From assembly GCF_018141545.1 (NCBI RefSeq), contig NZ_CP064356.1, positions 124,001-188,000 on the forward strand: a DNA stretch of 64,000 nucleotides, read 5' to 3'. The notes beneath the pieces were generated by a model that saw only the letters and a list, made by a program, of their open reading frames with translations, did no database searches and was not told the DNA's origin. Made by a program: the position numbers and the translations under genes. This DNA comes from Miltoncostaea oceani (lineage in GTDB: Bacteria > Actinomycetota > Thermoleophilia > Miltoncostaeales > Miltoncostaeaceae). Positions 1 through 8,091 of the stretch are shown piece after piece (the first letter of the stretch is position 1; each line of letters starts with the position of its first letter).

Positions 1-528
1 GACGTGGTCATCGACCGCTCCTTCGCCCTGCACTACCAGTCCGACGGCCGGCAGGTGGGGCTGCTCGGGTGGCCGACCGGCTCCGCCGGCTGGTGGGACA
101 TCGAACGCGTCGGCGCCGACGCCGTCCGTGCACCGGGGATCGAGGCGTTCCGGCGGGCGTTCGCCCGCCTCCACCCCGCCGCCGAGCCCGCCCTCGCGGC
201 GCTGCACTCCGTGGACCAGCTCGCCTACCGGGAGATCACCGAGGTCCACACCGACCGGTGGTGGGTGCCGGGCCTCGTCGTGATCGGCGACGCGGCGCAC
301 GCCGTGGGGCCGGAGGCCGGCCTCGGGGCGGGCCTCGGCCTCGGTGACGCCCACGCGCTCGCGATCGCCGTCGCCCAGCACCCCGACGACGCCGACGCGG
401 CGTGCGCGACCTACGAGGCCTGGCGCCGCCCCGCCGTCGCCCCGTACGTCACCCTCGGCGCCGCGGGCGCGCGGATCGTCCGGGGCGGCGCGAAGCCACC
501 CGAGGAGATCTGGCCGCCGCCCGCCTGA
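1..528 (+). CDS. FAD-dependent monooxygenase, C-terminal part (5' end outside window)
   Basis: The frame is open from base 1, so the gene begins upstream and only the last 175 or so residues are visible. The segment GLVVIGDAAHAVGP is the second FAD-contacting motif (GD motif) of group A flavoprotein monooxygenases. It is followed by the Gly-rich helix G-x-G-x-G-L-G-D-A-x-x-L typical of the family. These enzymes use NAD(P)H and O2 to hydroxylate or epoxidise small molecules in the cytoplasm. The substrate cannot be told because the N-terminal dinucleotide-binding and substrate regions are missing. Confidence 0.8.
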   Translation, partial: DVVIDRSFALHYQSDGRQVGLLGWPTGSAGWWDIERVGADAVRAPGIEAFRRAFARLHPAAEPALAALHSVDQLAYREITEVHTDRWWVPGLVVIGDAAHAVGPEAGLGAGLGLGDAHALAIAVAQHPDDADAACATYEAWRRPAVAPYVTLGAAGARIVRGGAKPPEEIWPPPA

Positions 529-546
529 CGGCGGGGGACCGGGGGC

Positions 547-2094
547 TCAGACCTGGCCGGGGTGGAAGCCGAGCCGCGCCAGCGGCTCGACCAGCTCCCA
601 CTCCTCGTAGGAGAGGTGGGAGAGCAGCGCGTCCGTGAGGACGTCGATCGCCGCCTGGATGCGGTCGAAGTCTCCGGGGTGCGTCATGTGGTGCACCAGG
701 GCGGCGTCGACCTCGTGGATCGCGTCGTGGATGACGAGGTGCTCGTCGGCGAGCCGGTCGATGACGGGGGCGAGCCCCGGTTCGGCGGTGACGAGGTGGG
801 GGAAGATCGCGTCGTCCTCCAGCCCGTGGTGCGTCGCGACGACCGCGCAGTACCGCGCGCAGAACGCGCCGAGCGTCCAGTCGTTCTGGCGCAGGGCCAT
901 CGCGTTGAGCGACGCCCGCGCGTCGCCGGCGCTCACCGCCCCCGCGCGCACCTGGGCGAGGATGTCGCGCAGCTCGGTGAGCTCGCGGCGCAGCATGTCG
1001 TGCACGTCGATCAGGTGGCGGCCCACCAGGCGCCCGCGCCGCGTGTACGTGACCTCCGGCCCCGACGGCGGGCGGTGGGGGCGGGACGCCTCGTCGAGCA
1101 CCGCCGCCGCGGCCACGCGGACGCCGTCGTCCGCCGTCGGCGTCACGCCGAGGCGCTCGTACTCCGACGCGCCCGCCGCGTCGGTCGGCGTCCCGTCCCC
1201 CTCCGCCGTGGCCGGCGCCGCGGGCGCGGCGGCCGGGGCGGGGCGGGTCCCGCCGCCCGCGGCCACCAGCTCCCGGACCGCGGGGACGACCTCCGTCGCG
1301 AAGGAGCGGATCGCCGCCGCGTCGTCCGCCATCACGATGAACGTGCCGATCCCGTCCTCGCGGGCGAGGCGCGCCAGCTCCGCCGCCGGGACGTCGGCGC
1401 CCACGTTCAGGAGCCGGCGGATGTCGGCGGGGTCGCGCCCCTCCGCCAGGGCCGCGCGGTCGATCCGTGCGTTGCCCGCCCGGAGGTCGCCCGGCTGCAG
1501 GTAGGGGAGGCTCGGGAGCCAGCCGTCGGCGACGCGGCCGACGAGTCCCAGCATCCGGGGCTTGTACGCGCCGACCCAGACGCCGATGTCGTGCGCGGGA
1601 GCGGGTCCCCGCGCGGCGCCCGCCAGGCGGTGGACGGTGCCGTCGACCCGTGCGCCGCCGGGCGCGTCGACGTCCCACAGCGCCCGGATCACGGCGATCG
1701 CCTCCTCCAGCGCCGTCACCGCCTCGCCGGGTCCGAGGCGGGTCCCGCCCATCGCGACGATCCCGTCCCAGAACGCCCCGGCCCCGAGCCCGAGCGCCAC
1801 ACGGCCGCCGGAGAGGATGTCGAGGGAGGCCGCGGCGCGGGCGACGACCGCCGGGGGCCGCAGCGGCAGGTTCAGCACGTTCGGCGCGACGTGGACGCGC
1901 TCCGTCCGCGCCGCGACCACGGACAGCAGCGTCCAGGTGTCGAGGAACCGCGCCTGGTACGGGTGGTCCTGGAACGTCACGAGATCCAGTCCCTCGCGGT
2001 CCGCCGCCTGCGCGAGGGCGACGACGGCGTCGGCGTCGCCGGCCGACGGCGTGACGAACACGCCGAACCGCAGGTCGTGGCCGTAGGACGTCAT
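547..2094 (-). CDS. LLM-class flavin/F420-dependent oxidoreductase fused to a hemerythrin-like domain
   Basis: 515 residues in two parts. Residues about 8-275 match the luciferase-like monooxygenase (LLM) barrel, with FGVFVTP near the start, LDILSGGRVALGLGAG, and GVWVGAYKPRMLGLVGRVADGW. A Pro/Ala-rich linker (about 275-345) leads to a four-helix hemerythrin (HHE) domain. That domain shows DVHDMLRREL, ATHHGLEDDAIFPHL, DEHLVIHD and LSYEEWELVEPL, which supply the His/Glu ligands for a non-haem di-iron site. The LLM part probably uses F420 or FMN; the substrate is unknown. The ATG lies 6 nt after TAGCGT (2101-2106 on this strand), fitting a leaderless transcript. The fusion is unusual; I see no frameshift at the junction. 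Confidence 0.85.
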   Translation of the reverse strand: MTSYGHDLRFGVFVTPSAGDADAVVALAQAADREGLDLVTFQDHPYQARFLDTWTLLSVVAARTERVHVAPNVLNLPLRPPAVVARAAASLDILSGGRVALGLGAGAFWDGIVAMGGTRLGPGEAVTALEEAIAVIRALWDVDAPGGARVDGTVHRLAGAARGPAPAHDIGVWVGAYKPRMLGLVGRVADGWLPSLPYLQPGDLRAGNARIDRAALAEGRDPADIRRLLNVGADVPAAELARLAREDGIGTFIVMADDAAAIRSFATEVVPAVRELVAAGGGTRPAPAAAPAAPATAEGDGTPTDAAGASEYERLGVTPTADDGVRVAAAAVLDEASRPHRPPSGPEVTYTRRGRLVGRHLIDVHDMLRRELTELRDILAQVRAGAVSAGDARASLNAMALRQNDWTLGAFCARYCAVVATHHGLEDDAIFPHLVTAEPGLAPVIDRLADEHLVIHDAIHEVDAALVHHMTHPGDFDRIQAAIDVLTDALLSHLSYEEWELVEPLARLGFHPGQV

Positions 2095-2165
2095 GCGGCC
2101 ACGCTAGCAGATCATTGCGGGCTCAAGTTCCTGCGCGGCCCGCCCGGCGGCCTCGCGCGGCGGCG

Positions 2166-3299
2166 TCAGTGGGTCGGGACCAGGTCCCGCTCGGGGACGA
2201 TGCTCCAGCGCCCGGCGATGGTGCGGAGCTCGTCGGTCATCGGCCACGAGTCGGGCCGTTCCTCGCCGTCGTGGGAGGGGGTGCCGCCCTTCAGCGCCAT
2301 GCACCCCGCGTTCTCGCCGACGGCCTCGATCTCCGCGAGCTCCTCGTCGGAGAGGACGGGCTCGGCGGGGACGGCCGCGAGGTCGGCGCGCTTGTCCTCG
2401 ACGGGGCGGGCGTCGCCGCCGGGCTCCTGGATGAGGGTCGGCACGACGCAGGCCACGGTCCCCTGGGCCAGCGTCCACCGGCATGCGAGCTGCAGGGTGC
2501 TGAGGCCGTGGCGCTCGGCGATCGGGCGGAGCCGGTCGAGCTTGCCGCGGCCGAGCTCGACCCACCCCGCGGGGCGGAAGGAGCGGTGGTCGCGGGAGGG
2601 CAGCTCACCCTCGTCGGGCACGTCGCCGTGGAAGACGCCGCCGTGGTCGACGACGCGGGCGATCGCCCGGATCCGATGGGTCTCGAGCGCCGGCAGCAGC
2701 AGCCGCGACGGCCACGGCTCGAAGGGGCTGAGGATGATCATCGCCCAGTCGATGCGGTCGCCGAAGCGCTCGAAGCAGCCGATCAGGTCGAGCGTGAAGC
2801 CGTTGGCCGGTCCCGGGGCGATCCCGATCGCGCCGGTCAGGCCCTCGTCGCGCAGGGCCGCCATCGCGTCCCACACGACCTCCGACGAGTAGCCGATGCG
2901 GTCGGGGTTGTGGAGCATCAGCAGGTCGAAGCGGTCGGTCCCGCACCGCTCGAGGCTGCGCTCCGTGGCGCGGCGCAGGTAGTCGGCGTACCCGTCCGGT
3001 CCGCGCAGCGCCGGGTCGGTGAACCGCGGGTAGCCCTTCGACCCCTGCCGTTCGCCGTCGTAGAAGTCGTGCCCGACCGCGCCGACGAGGGCGTAGTCGT
3101 CGCGGGGGAGCCCCTCGAGCGCCCGCCCGACCAGCGTGTCCGCCGCGCCGGCCCCGTAGGCGTCGGCGGTGATGACCGTGTCGATCGCCGCGTCGGGCCG
3201 CAGCAGGGCGACGAGGCGGTCCTCGTCGATCGGCAGCCCGAAGTGCATGTGGATCCCCCCGCTCCAGGAGCCGAGGGCGACGTGTCCGGGGTCTCTCAC
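2166..3299 (-). CDS. aldo/keto reductase
   Basis: 377 residues. The TIM-barrel aldo/keto reductase pattern is visible: DTVITADAYGAGAADTLVGRAL (start of the D-x-x-x-x-Y region), RFDLLMLHNPDR, GAIGIAPGP, and a C-terminal LSDEELAEIEAV segment. It is a probable NADPH-dependent carbonyl reductase or dehydrogenase in the cytoplasm; the substrate is unknown. The C-terminus is longer than in typical members. It starts with GTG 18 nt after the CotH-like gene on the same strand, so the two may be co-transcribed. Confidence 0.8.
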   Translation of the reverse strand: MRDPGHVALGSWSGGIHMHFGLPIDEDRLVALLRPDAAIDTVITADAYGAGAADTLVGRALEGLPRDDYALVGAVGHDFYDGERQGSKGYPRFTDPALRGPDGYADYLRRATERSLERCGTDRFDLLMLHNPDRIGYSSEVVWDAMAALRDEGLTGAIGIAPGPANGFTLDLIGCFERFGDRIDWAMIILSPFEPWPSRLLLPALETHRIRAIARVVDHGGVFHGDVPDEGELPSRDHRSFRPAGWVELGRGKLDRLRPIAERHGLSTLQLACRWTLAQGTVACVVPTLIQEPGGDARPVEDKRADLAAVPAEPVLSDEELAEIEAVGENAGCMALKGGTPSHDGEERPDSWPMTDELRTIAGRWSIVPERDLVPTH

Positions 3300-3317
3300 A
3301 CCCCGAAGTCTGCCACC

Positions 3318-4607
3318 TCAGCGCCCGGCGCGGCCGATCCGGGGGAGCGTCGCGGTCAACCAGCCCGCCCGGACCCGGACCCATGTCCTCAGGCGCGCCG
3401 CCTCGGCGAGGTACGCGCCGCGGAGGGCGGCGTCGGATGCCGACGGCGACAGCGGCGTCGGGCCGAGGACCGGCCACCGACGCAGGTTCCGCACCTGGGC
3501 GCTCTGGAGGGCGCGGGCGTCGCGGGTGATGGCGGTCAGGGTCCGGGCGAGGAGGCCGTCGCGCCGCAGCTGCGCCCACCGGGCGACGAGCGCCGCGCGG
3601 AACGCGCCGTCGGCGTACCAGCGGCTCGCCCACCGCCGGTCGCAGAGCGAGCACCCGCGGGCGGGCAGCAGGCCCGGCGGGTTGCCCATCGACAGGTCGA
3701 AGTCCCACGCCGGGCCCATCGCGAGGCGCCCCCCGGGCCCCGCGTGCAGGAACGTGCTCGCGTTGAGGGCGTCGAAGTTGCGGAACAGCTCGTACAGCAG
3801 CACGTAGTCGACGGCCGACGCCTCGTCCATGTGGGCCCGCCACCCGCGCGTCGGGTGGCGGAAGTCCGTCGCGTAGAGGGCCCGCTCGAACGCGCCGACC
3901 CTCCGGGTGATCGCGCGCGCCTCGGCGGTCGTCATGTCGTCGCGGTCCGGGTCGTCGAAGACGATCGGCGTGCGGGTGACCGGGGTGCGGAAGTACCGGT
4001 CGCCGGGGTCGAGCTTGCCGTTCGTCGTGTACTCGAGCAGGAAGCCGTCGTCCTCGTCGGTCGGCCCGTCCACCCGGTCGCCGTCGAGCTTCAGCTTCTC
4101 CATCAGCACGTAGACCCCGTGGTACCGGCCGTCGAGGACCACCTCGACGTACCGGGTGCGGCTCGCGTACCGACCCATCTCTCGGGCGGCGCGGTAGGCG
4201 ACGACGTTGCGCATCAGCGACCCGTCGTTGTACGCGGCGTAGAGGACCCAGTCGTTCTCCTCGGGCAGGCCGAGGAGTGACACGTTCCGGTTGTCGCCCG
4301 ACGCGGTGACCGTCTCGAACCCGAACTGCTTCTTCGGGAACCGCTGCGACGACTGCCCGCGCACCTCGATGCCGATGCGCCCGTCGTAGACCGCCGGCCG
4401 GTCCCGGGGCGTGTTGAGCGCCCCGCGGGTGTTGTGGATGACGCGCATCCGGGCGCCGACCTTCGGGTCGTCGACGATCGGCCCGTCGGCGTCGATCATC
4501 ACGATCGGCAGCCGGGTGCGCAGGTCGGGCGCGCCGGTGGCGGCGGCGGCGAGGGCGAGCGTGCCGGCGAGCGCCAGCAGCAGGGCGAGGGGGCGGAGGG
4601 GGTTCAT
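3318..4607 (-). CDS. CotH-like protein kinase family protein, secreted
   Basis: 429 residues with an N-terminal hydrophobic signal segment (residues 5-25, ending in Ala-rich sequence). CotH features are clear: IEVRGQSSQRFPKKQFGFET (beta-rich N-lobe with a nucleotide-contacting Lys), GRYHGVYVLMEKLKLDGDRV, and GPAWDFDLSMGN as the metal-binding D-x-D-like motif. CotH proteins are atypical kinases, first known from spore coats and widespread as secreted or cell-wall proteins in bacteria. Here it is likely exported and may phosphorylate an envelope protein. No spore genes are nearby. Confidence 0.8.
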   Translation of the reverse strand: MNPLRPLALLLALAGTLALAAAATGAPDLRTRLPIVMIDADGPIVDDPKVGARMRVIHNTRGALNTPRDRPAVYDGRIGIEVRGQSSQRFPKKQFGFETVTASGDNRNVSLLGLPEENDWVLYAAYNDGSLMRNVVAYRAAREMGRYASRTRYVEVVLDGRYHGVYVLMEKLKLDGDRVDGPTDEDDGFLLEYTTNGKLDPGDRYFRTPVTRTPIVFDDPDRDDMTTAEARAITRRVGAFERALYATDFRHPTRGWRAHMDEASAVDYVLLYELFRNFDALNASTFLHAGPGGRLAMGPAWDFDLSMGNPPGLLPARGCSLCDRRWASRWYADGAFRAALVARWAQLRRDGLLARTLTAITRDARALQSAQVRNLRRWPVLGPTPLSPSASDAALRGAYLAEAARLRTWVRVRAGWLTATLPRIGRAGR

Positions 4608-4684
4608 GCCCCGCTTTCTACGGCCCCTCGATGAGACCCCGGTGAGACGCGCGTGAGACTGCTCTCACGCGCGCCCCAGGGGAC

Positions 4685-5464
4685 TCAGACCGGGTCGGGC
4701 TCCTCGTCGCGGCTCCACAGCGGCGCCTGGCCGAACCTGGCCGAGAGCGCGATGCCGACGCCGTAGAGGACGAACTGCGGGAGCATCAGCAGCACCATGC
4801 TGATCGGGTCGCCGCCGGGCAGCACCGCCGCGATGGCGGCGATCCCGACGAGCGCGATGCGCCAGTGCGTGCGGTACATCTTCGCCGAGGTGACGCCCAT
4901 CCGGGAGAGCGCGGTCATCGCGACCGGCACCTCGAACAGCAGCCCCGATGCGAGGAGCATCGTCGTGGCGAAGCCGAAGTACTCGCCCGCCCGCAGCTGC
5001 GTGTTGAAGGTGTCGCCGCCGAAGCCGGTCAGGAAGTTCAACGCGACCGGCAGGACGACGAAGTACCCGAAGGCGACGCCGGCGACGAACAGGCCGGAGA
5101 GGCCCGAGACGACGGCGATCACCACCCGGCGCGGCTGCTCGGCCACGGCCGGGATGACGAACGCGTACGCCTGGTACAGCCAGATCGGGAGGGCGATCAG
5201 GACCGCCGCCCAGAAGGTGACCTTCAGGGTCGTGAAGAACGGCTCGGTCGGGGAGAGCGTGATGAGCTGGTCGGTGTCGCTCGGCAGCGGCCACGTCAAC
5301 GCGTCGATCAGCGCGTCGTGGACGGCGTACATGCCGGCGAAGGCGACCACCAGGGCGAGCGCGCTGACGATCAGTCGCCGGCGCAGCTCGTCCAGGTGCT
5401 CGACGACGCTGAGGTGGTCATCGGGCCGCGCGCGGCGCAGCCCGATGCTCGGTGTCCGGGCCAT
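4685..5464 (-). CDS. tatC: Sec-independent protein translocase TatC
   Basis: 259 residues and six predicted membrane spans. The N-terminal VVEHLDELRRRL matches the conserved TatC cytoplasmic motif that binds twin-arginine signals, and the conserved FGYFVVLP-like second-loop region is present. TatC is the receptor of the twin-arginine translocase, which exports folded proteins. The ATG is preceded by GGAGGAGG with 5-nt spacing. tatA lies 30 nt upstream on the same strand and secreted ferritin-like genes lie beyond it, so this looks like a tatA-tatC unit. Confidence 0.95.
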   Translation of the reverse strand: MARTPSIGLRRARPDDHLSVVEHLDELRRRLIVSALALVVAFAGMYAVHDALIDALTWPLPSDTDQLITLSPTEPFFTTLKVTFWAAVLIALPIWLYQAYAFVIPAVAEQPRRVVIAVVSGLSGLFVAGVAFGYFVVLPVALNFLTGFGGDTFNTQLRAGEYFGFATTMLLASGLLFEVPVAMTALSRMGVTSAKMYRTHWRIALVGIAAIAAVLPGGDPISMVLLMLPQFVLYGVGIALSARFGQAPLWSRDEEPDPV

Positions 5465-5494
5465 GAGGGCCTCCTCCGGGGTCCGCGTCGCGGG

Positions 5495-5782
5495 CTAGAC
5501 GGACGCCGTCTGGCGGTCGTCGGCACCCACGGGCTCGGGCTGTGCGGCCTCCTTGATGAGCTCCTCGGCGGTCGGGATCTCCTCGTCCTGCACCGACGCG
5601 GCGGACACGGTGTGGCCCGCGGCCGGGGTGCTGACGGGGTCCGGCTCGCCGGAGATGCCGCCCTTGAAGTCGCGGATGCCCTTGCCGAGGTTGCGGCCGA
5701 GCTCGGGGAGCTTCTTCGGGCCGAAGATCAGGAGTGCGATCGCAAGGACGATGATGATCTGGATCGGTGAGATGTCGAACAC
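5495..5782 (-). CDS. tatA: Sec-independent protein translocase TatA/TatE family
   Basis: 95 residues: a short N-terminal membrane helix (IIIVLAIALLIFGPKKLPEL), the FGPKKLPELGRNLGKGI hinge and amphipathic helix, then an acidic disordered tail. This is the pore-forming TatA type. The start is GTG, with AGAGGA about 7 nt upstream. It lies directly before tatC, with which it forms the translocase. Confidence 0.95.
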   Translation of the reverse strand: MFDISPIQIIIVLAIALLIFGPKKLPELGRNLGKGIRDFKGGISGEPDPVSTPAAGHTVSAASVQDEEIPTAEELIKEAAQPEPVGADDRQTASV

Positions 5783-5819
5783 GACAGAGGTCCTCTTCCG
5801 GTCGGTGTGTTCCGTGCCC

Positions 5820-5848
5820 GGGGGCCGCCGGCGACGCCGGCGACCCCC
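5820..5848 (-). terminator. hairpin between ferritin-like gene and tatA
   Basis: GGGGG (5820-5824) and CCCCC (5844-5848) enclose GCCGGC-GAC-GCCGGC, giving a strong hairpin just past the stop of the ferritin-like gene at 5861 and before tatA. No U-tract follows, which is usual at this G+C content. Confidence 0.5.
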
Positions 5849-5860
5849 GTGCGGGACGGA

Positions 5861-6523
5861 CTAGGAGGCGATGAAGCCGCCGGCGATCTTGAGCACCTGC
5901 GCCATGTTGCGCGCGGGGTCGAACGCGTTCGGGGCGGGGTTCTTGCCCAGGATGTTGCGGATCCACGCGGCGTGGCGGGCCTCGACCGAGTGGATGGCGA
6001 GCGCGGCCTGGATGACCGGCACCTGCTTGAGCCGCGGGCCCTGGCCGGCGTACGCCGAGACGCCCAGGTCCTCGACGGCCATGGCCGTCGCGCCGAAGGC
6101 CTTCTGGCTCTGCACGGTGGCGCCGAAGTCGAACGTCGGCGAGGCGACGGCCTTGGAGCCGAGCACCTTCTTGAGGGCGGCGACGTGCGCGGCCTCGTGG
6201 GCGCCGGCGACCTTCGCGAAGCGGGCCATCTCACCCTTGAGGCCGGCGTTGGCGCGGGCCTGCTTGTAGAACTCCGTCTCGAGGTACTCGAGCGTCAGGG
6301 CGTAGTTCAGGATGTCGACGTCCTGCTTCTTGGACGGGGCACCCAGCGCCAGCGCCGGGAGGCCACCGAAGACGACGCCGCCGGCGACGAGCGCGCCGCC
6401 GCCGATGGCGGCCTTCTTGAAGAAGTCGGCGCGCGTGGCAGCACCCTCGGGGTCCACCTTGTAGGCGGCCTCCTGGATGGCACCGTCGGCGTCGAGCGCC
6501 TCGAGCGTGATGTGGTCGGTCAC
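5861..6523 (-). CDS. ferritin-like domain secreted protein (copy 1)
   Basis: 220 residues. The start is GTG at 6523 because GGAGG stands 4 nt upstream; longer upstream starts lack a ribosome site. The N-terminus has TRADFFKKAA followed by a Gly/Ala-rich hydrophobic stretch, a Tat-like signal with one Arg missing. The mature part is a ferritin-like helical bundle: NYALTLEYLETEFY (E-x-x-E/H type ligand helix), GAHEAAHVAALKKVLG, and IHSVEARHAAWIR. Relatives are annotated as ferritin-like or dessication-related proteins; whether it stores iron or acts as an oxidase is unknown. It lies next to tatAC and is divergent from two relatives. Confidence 0.8.
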   Translation of the reverse strand: MTDHITLEALDADGAIQEAAYKVDPEGAATRADFFKKAAIGGGALVAGGVVFGGLPALALGAPSKKQDVDILNYALTLEYLETEFYKQARANAGLKGEMARFAKVAGAHEAAHVAALKKVLGSKAVASPTFDFGATVQSQKAFGATAMAVEDLGVSAYAGQGPRLKQVPVIQAALAIHSVEARHAAWIRNILGKNPAPNAFDPARNMAQVLKIAGGFIAS

Positions 6524-6717
6524 GGTTCCTCCGTGTGTTGGTGACGAACACCTGCTGATACGCCGGTGCCCCCGGGTCGGATCACCGGTCCGTCGATTAC
6601 GGCCACGGGGCGCGGCGCCATCCCCCTCCGCCGGGCTCCCCACACCTGCCCCGTGATCCGCAACCCGGTCCCCCGCGTACAGAGGTCCCGGAACGCAAAC
6701 CAGCGGAGGTGTGCGGG
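6524..6717. promoter_or_regulatory. divergent promoter region between ferritin-like genes
   Basis: 194 bp between divergent starts. It should hold promoters for both directions. TATCAG on the minus strand (near 6556-6561) is a possible -10. I see no convincing operator or RNA element. Confidence 0.35.
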
Positions 6718-7308
6718 ATGACGACGACAACCAGCCGGGCGGAGTTCCTGTCGCTCGGTGCGAAGGGCGGGCTCGCGCTCGTCGTCGGGGGCTCGGTCCT
6801 CGGCGTCGCGGTGGGGCCGGCCCTCGGACAGGCGGCCGGTGACGTGGAGATCGCGAAGCTCGCGGCCACGGCCGAGCTGCTCGCCGTGGACGTGTACTCG
6901 CGGGCGATCACGACCGGCTTCTTCACGGCGGACGTGCTCGCCTACATGGAGGCGGCGCGCCAGAACGAGCAGGACCACTACGACACCCTCGCGGGTGTGC
7001 TCGGCGCGGACGCCCCGAAGGGCCTGAAGTTCAAGTACCCGGCGGGCACGTTCGCGAGCGCGAAGAGCATCGCCGCCACCGGGGTCGCCCTGGAGACGGC
7101 CTTCGTGGGCGCCTACCTCGGCGCGGTGGAGGCCCTCGAGAGCGTCGACCTGAAGGCCGTCGCCGGCCAGGTCGCCGCCAACGAGGCGCAGCACCTGACG
7201 ACCTTCAAGCGCCTCGACGCGGGCAACACGCTCGTGCCGAACCCCTCCTTCCCGGAGAGCCTCACGGCCGCGCAGGCGACCGCCGCCGTCACCCCGTTCC
7301 TCGCATGA
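6718..7308 (+). CDS. ferritin-like domain secreted protein (copy 2)
   Basis: 196 residues from the ATG at 6718, which has GGAGG 8 nt upstream (6705-6709); the GTG at 6709 overlaps that site and is unlikely. The signal region is SRAEFLSLGAKGGLALVVGG, a Tat-like motif with RA instead of RR. The body has AATAELLAVDVYSRAI, AARQNEQDHYDTL and ANEAQHLTTFKRL, with the Glu/His residues of a four-helix di-iron bundle. It resembles the next gene closely and overlaps its longer possible start by 4 nt. The function of the family is unknown. Confidence 0.8.
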   Translation: MTTTTSRAEFLSLGAKGGLALVVGGSVLGVAVGPALGQAAGDVEIAKLAATAELLAVDVYSRAITTGFFTADVLAYMEAARQNEQDHYDTLAGVLGADAPKGLKFKYPAGTFASAKSIAATGVALETAFVGAYLGAVEALESVDLKAVAGQVAANEAQHLTTFKRLDAGNTLVPNPSFPESLTAAQATAAVTPFLA

Positions 7309-7349
7309 GCGGGCCCTCGATCACCCCCGACCCCGCGGAGGTCTCCCCC

Positions 7350-7985
7350 ATGGAGAACGCGAACCTCGACCGCGCGCGCTTCCTGCGCCGCGGCGCCAAG
7401 GGCGGCCTCGTGCTCGCCGTCGGCGGTATGGCGCTCGCCGCCGCCGCCTGTGGTGACGACGACGAGACCGGTGCCGCCTCGACGACGGGCAGCACCACCG
7501 CCGCCGGCCCGGTCGACGACGTCGCCATCGCCAAGCTCGCCGCCACGGCCGAGCTGCTCGCGATCGACTTCTACGGCATGGGCATCGACAGCGGCTTCTT
7601 CCGGGCGGACGTCCTCGCCTACATGAAGGCCGCCCGTCAGAACGAGCAGGACCACTACGACGCCCTCGCCAAGGTCCTGGGCGCCGAGGCCCCCAAGGAC
7701 CTGATGTTCGTCTACCCCGACGGCACGTTCGCGTCGGCCAAGAGCATCGCCGACACGGGCACCGCGCTCGAGACCGCCTTCGTCGGCGCGTACATGGGTG
7801 CGATCTCGTCGCTGAAGGACAACGGCCTGAAGAAGGTCGCGGCCCAGATCGGCGCGAACGAGGCCCAGCACCTCACCACGCTGAAGTCCCTGGGAGCGGG
7901 CGGCAAGCTCGTCCCGAACCCCTCCCTGCCGGACGTCCTCACGGCCGAGGAGGCCACCGCCGCGGTCACGCCGTTCCTGGCCTGA
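7350..7985 (+). CDS. ferritin-like domain secreted protein (copy 3), possible lipoprotein
   Basis: 211 residues from the ATG at 7350 (GCGGAGG about 8 nt upstream). An in-frame ATG at 7305 overlapping the previous stop is possible but lies before the signal peptide. The signal is DRARFLRRGAKGGLVLAVGG followed by LAAAACGDDD; the Cys may be lipidated, though -3 is Ala rather than Leu. The mature domain parallels copy 2 (AATAELLAIDFYGMG, AARQNEQDHYDAL, ANEAQHLTTLKSL). Copies 2 and 3 are clearly tandem duplicates. Confidence 0.8.
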   Translation: MENANLDRARFLRRGAKGGLVLAVGGMALAAAACGDDDETGAASTTGSTTAAGPVDDVAIAKLAATAELLAIDFYGMGIDSGFFRADVLAYMKAARQNEQDHYDALAKVLGAEAPKDLMFVYPDGTFASAKSIADTGTALETAFVGAYMGAISSLKDNGLKKVAAQIGANEAQHLTTLKSLGAGGKLVPNPSLPDVLTAEEATAAVTPFLA

Positions 7986-8010
7986 TCCACCCGGCGTAGA
8001 CATCGCACGC

Positions 8011-8042
8011 ACGGGGGCCCCGCCGGCATCGGGGGCCCCCGT
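8011..8042 (+). terminator. terminator hairpin after ferritin-like genes
   Basis: ACGGGGGCCCC (8011-8021) pairs perfectly with GGGGCCCCCGT (8032-8042) across a 10-nt loop, 26 nt after the stop of copy 3. It argues against the GTG at 8044 as the start of the next gene. Confidence 0.75.
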
Positions 8043-8091
8043 CGTGCACCCCGCCCCTCAAGCGGCGGGTTTTGCTTGTCGATGCGCGGAC

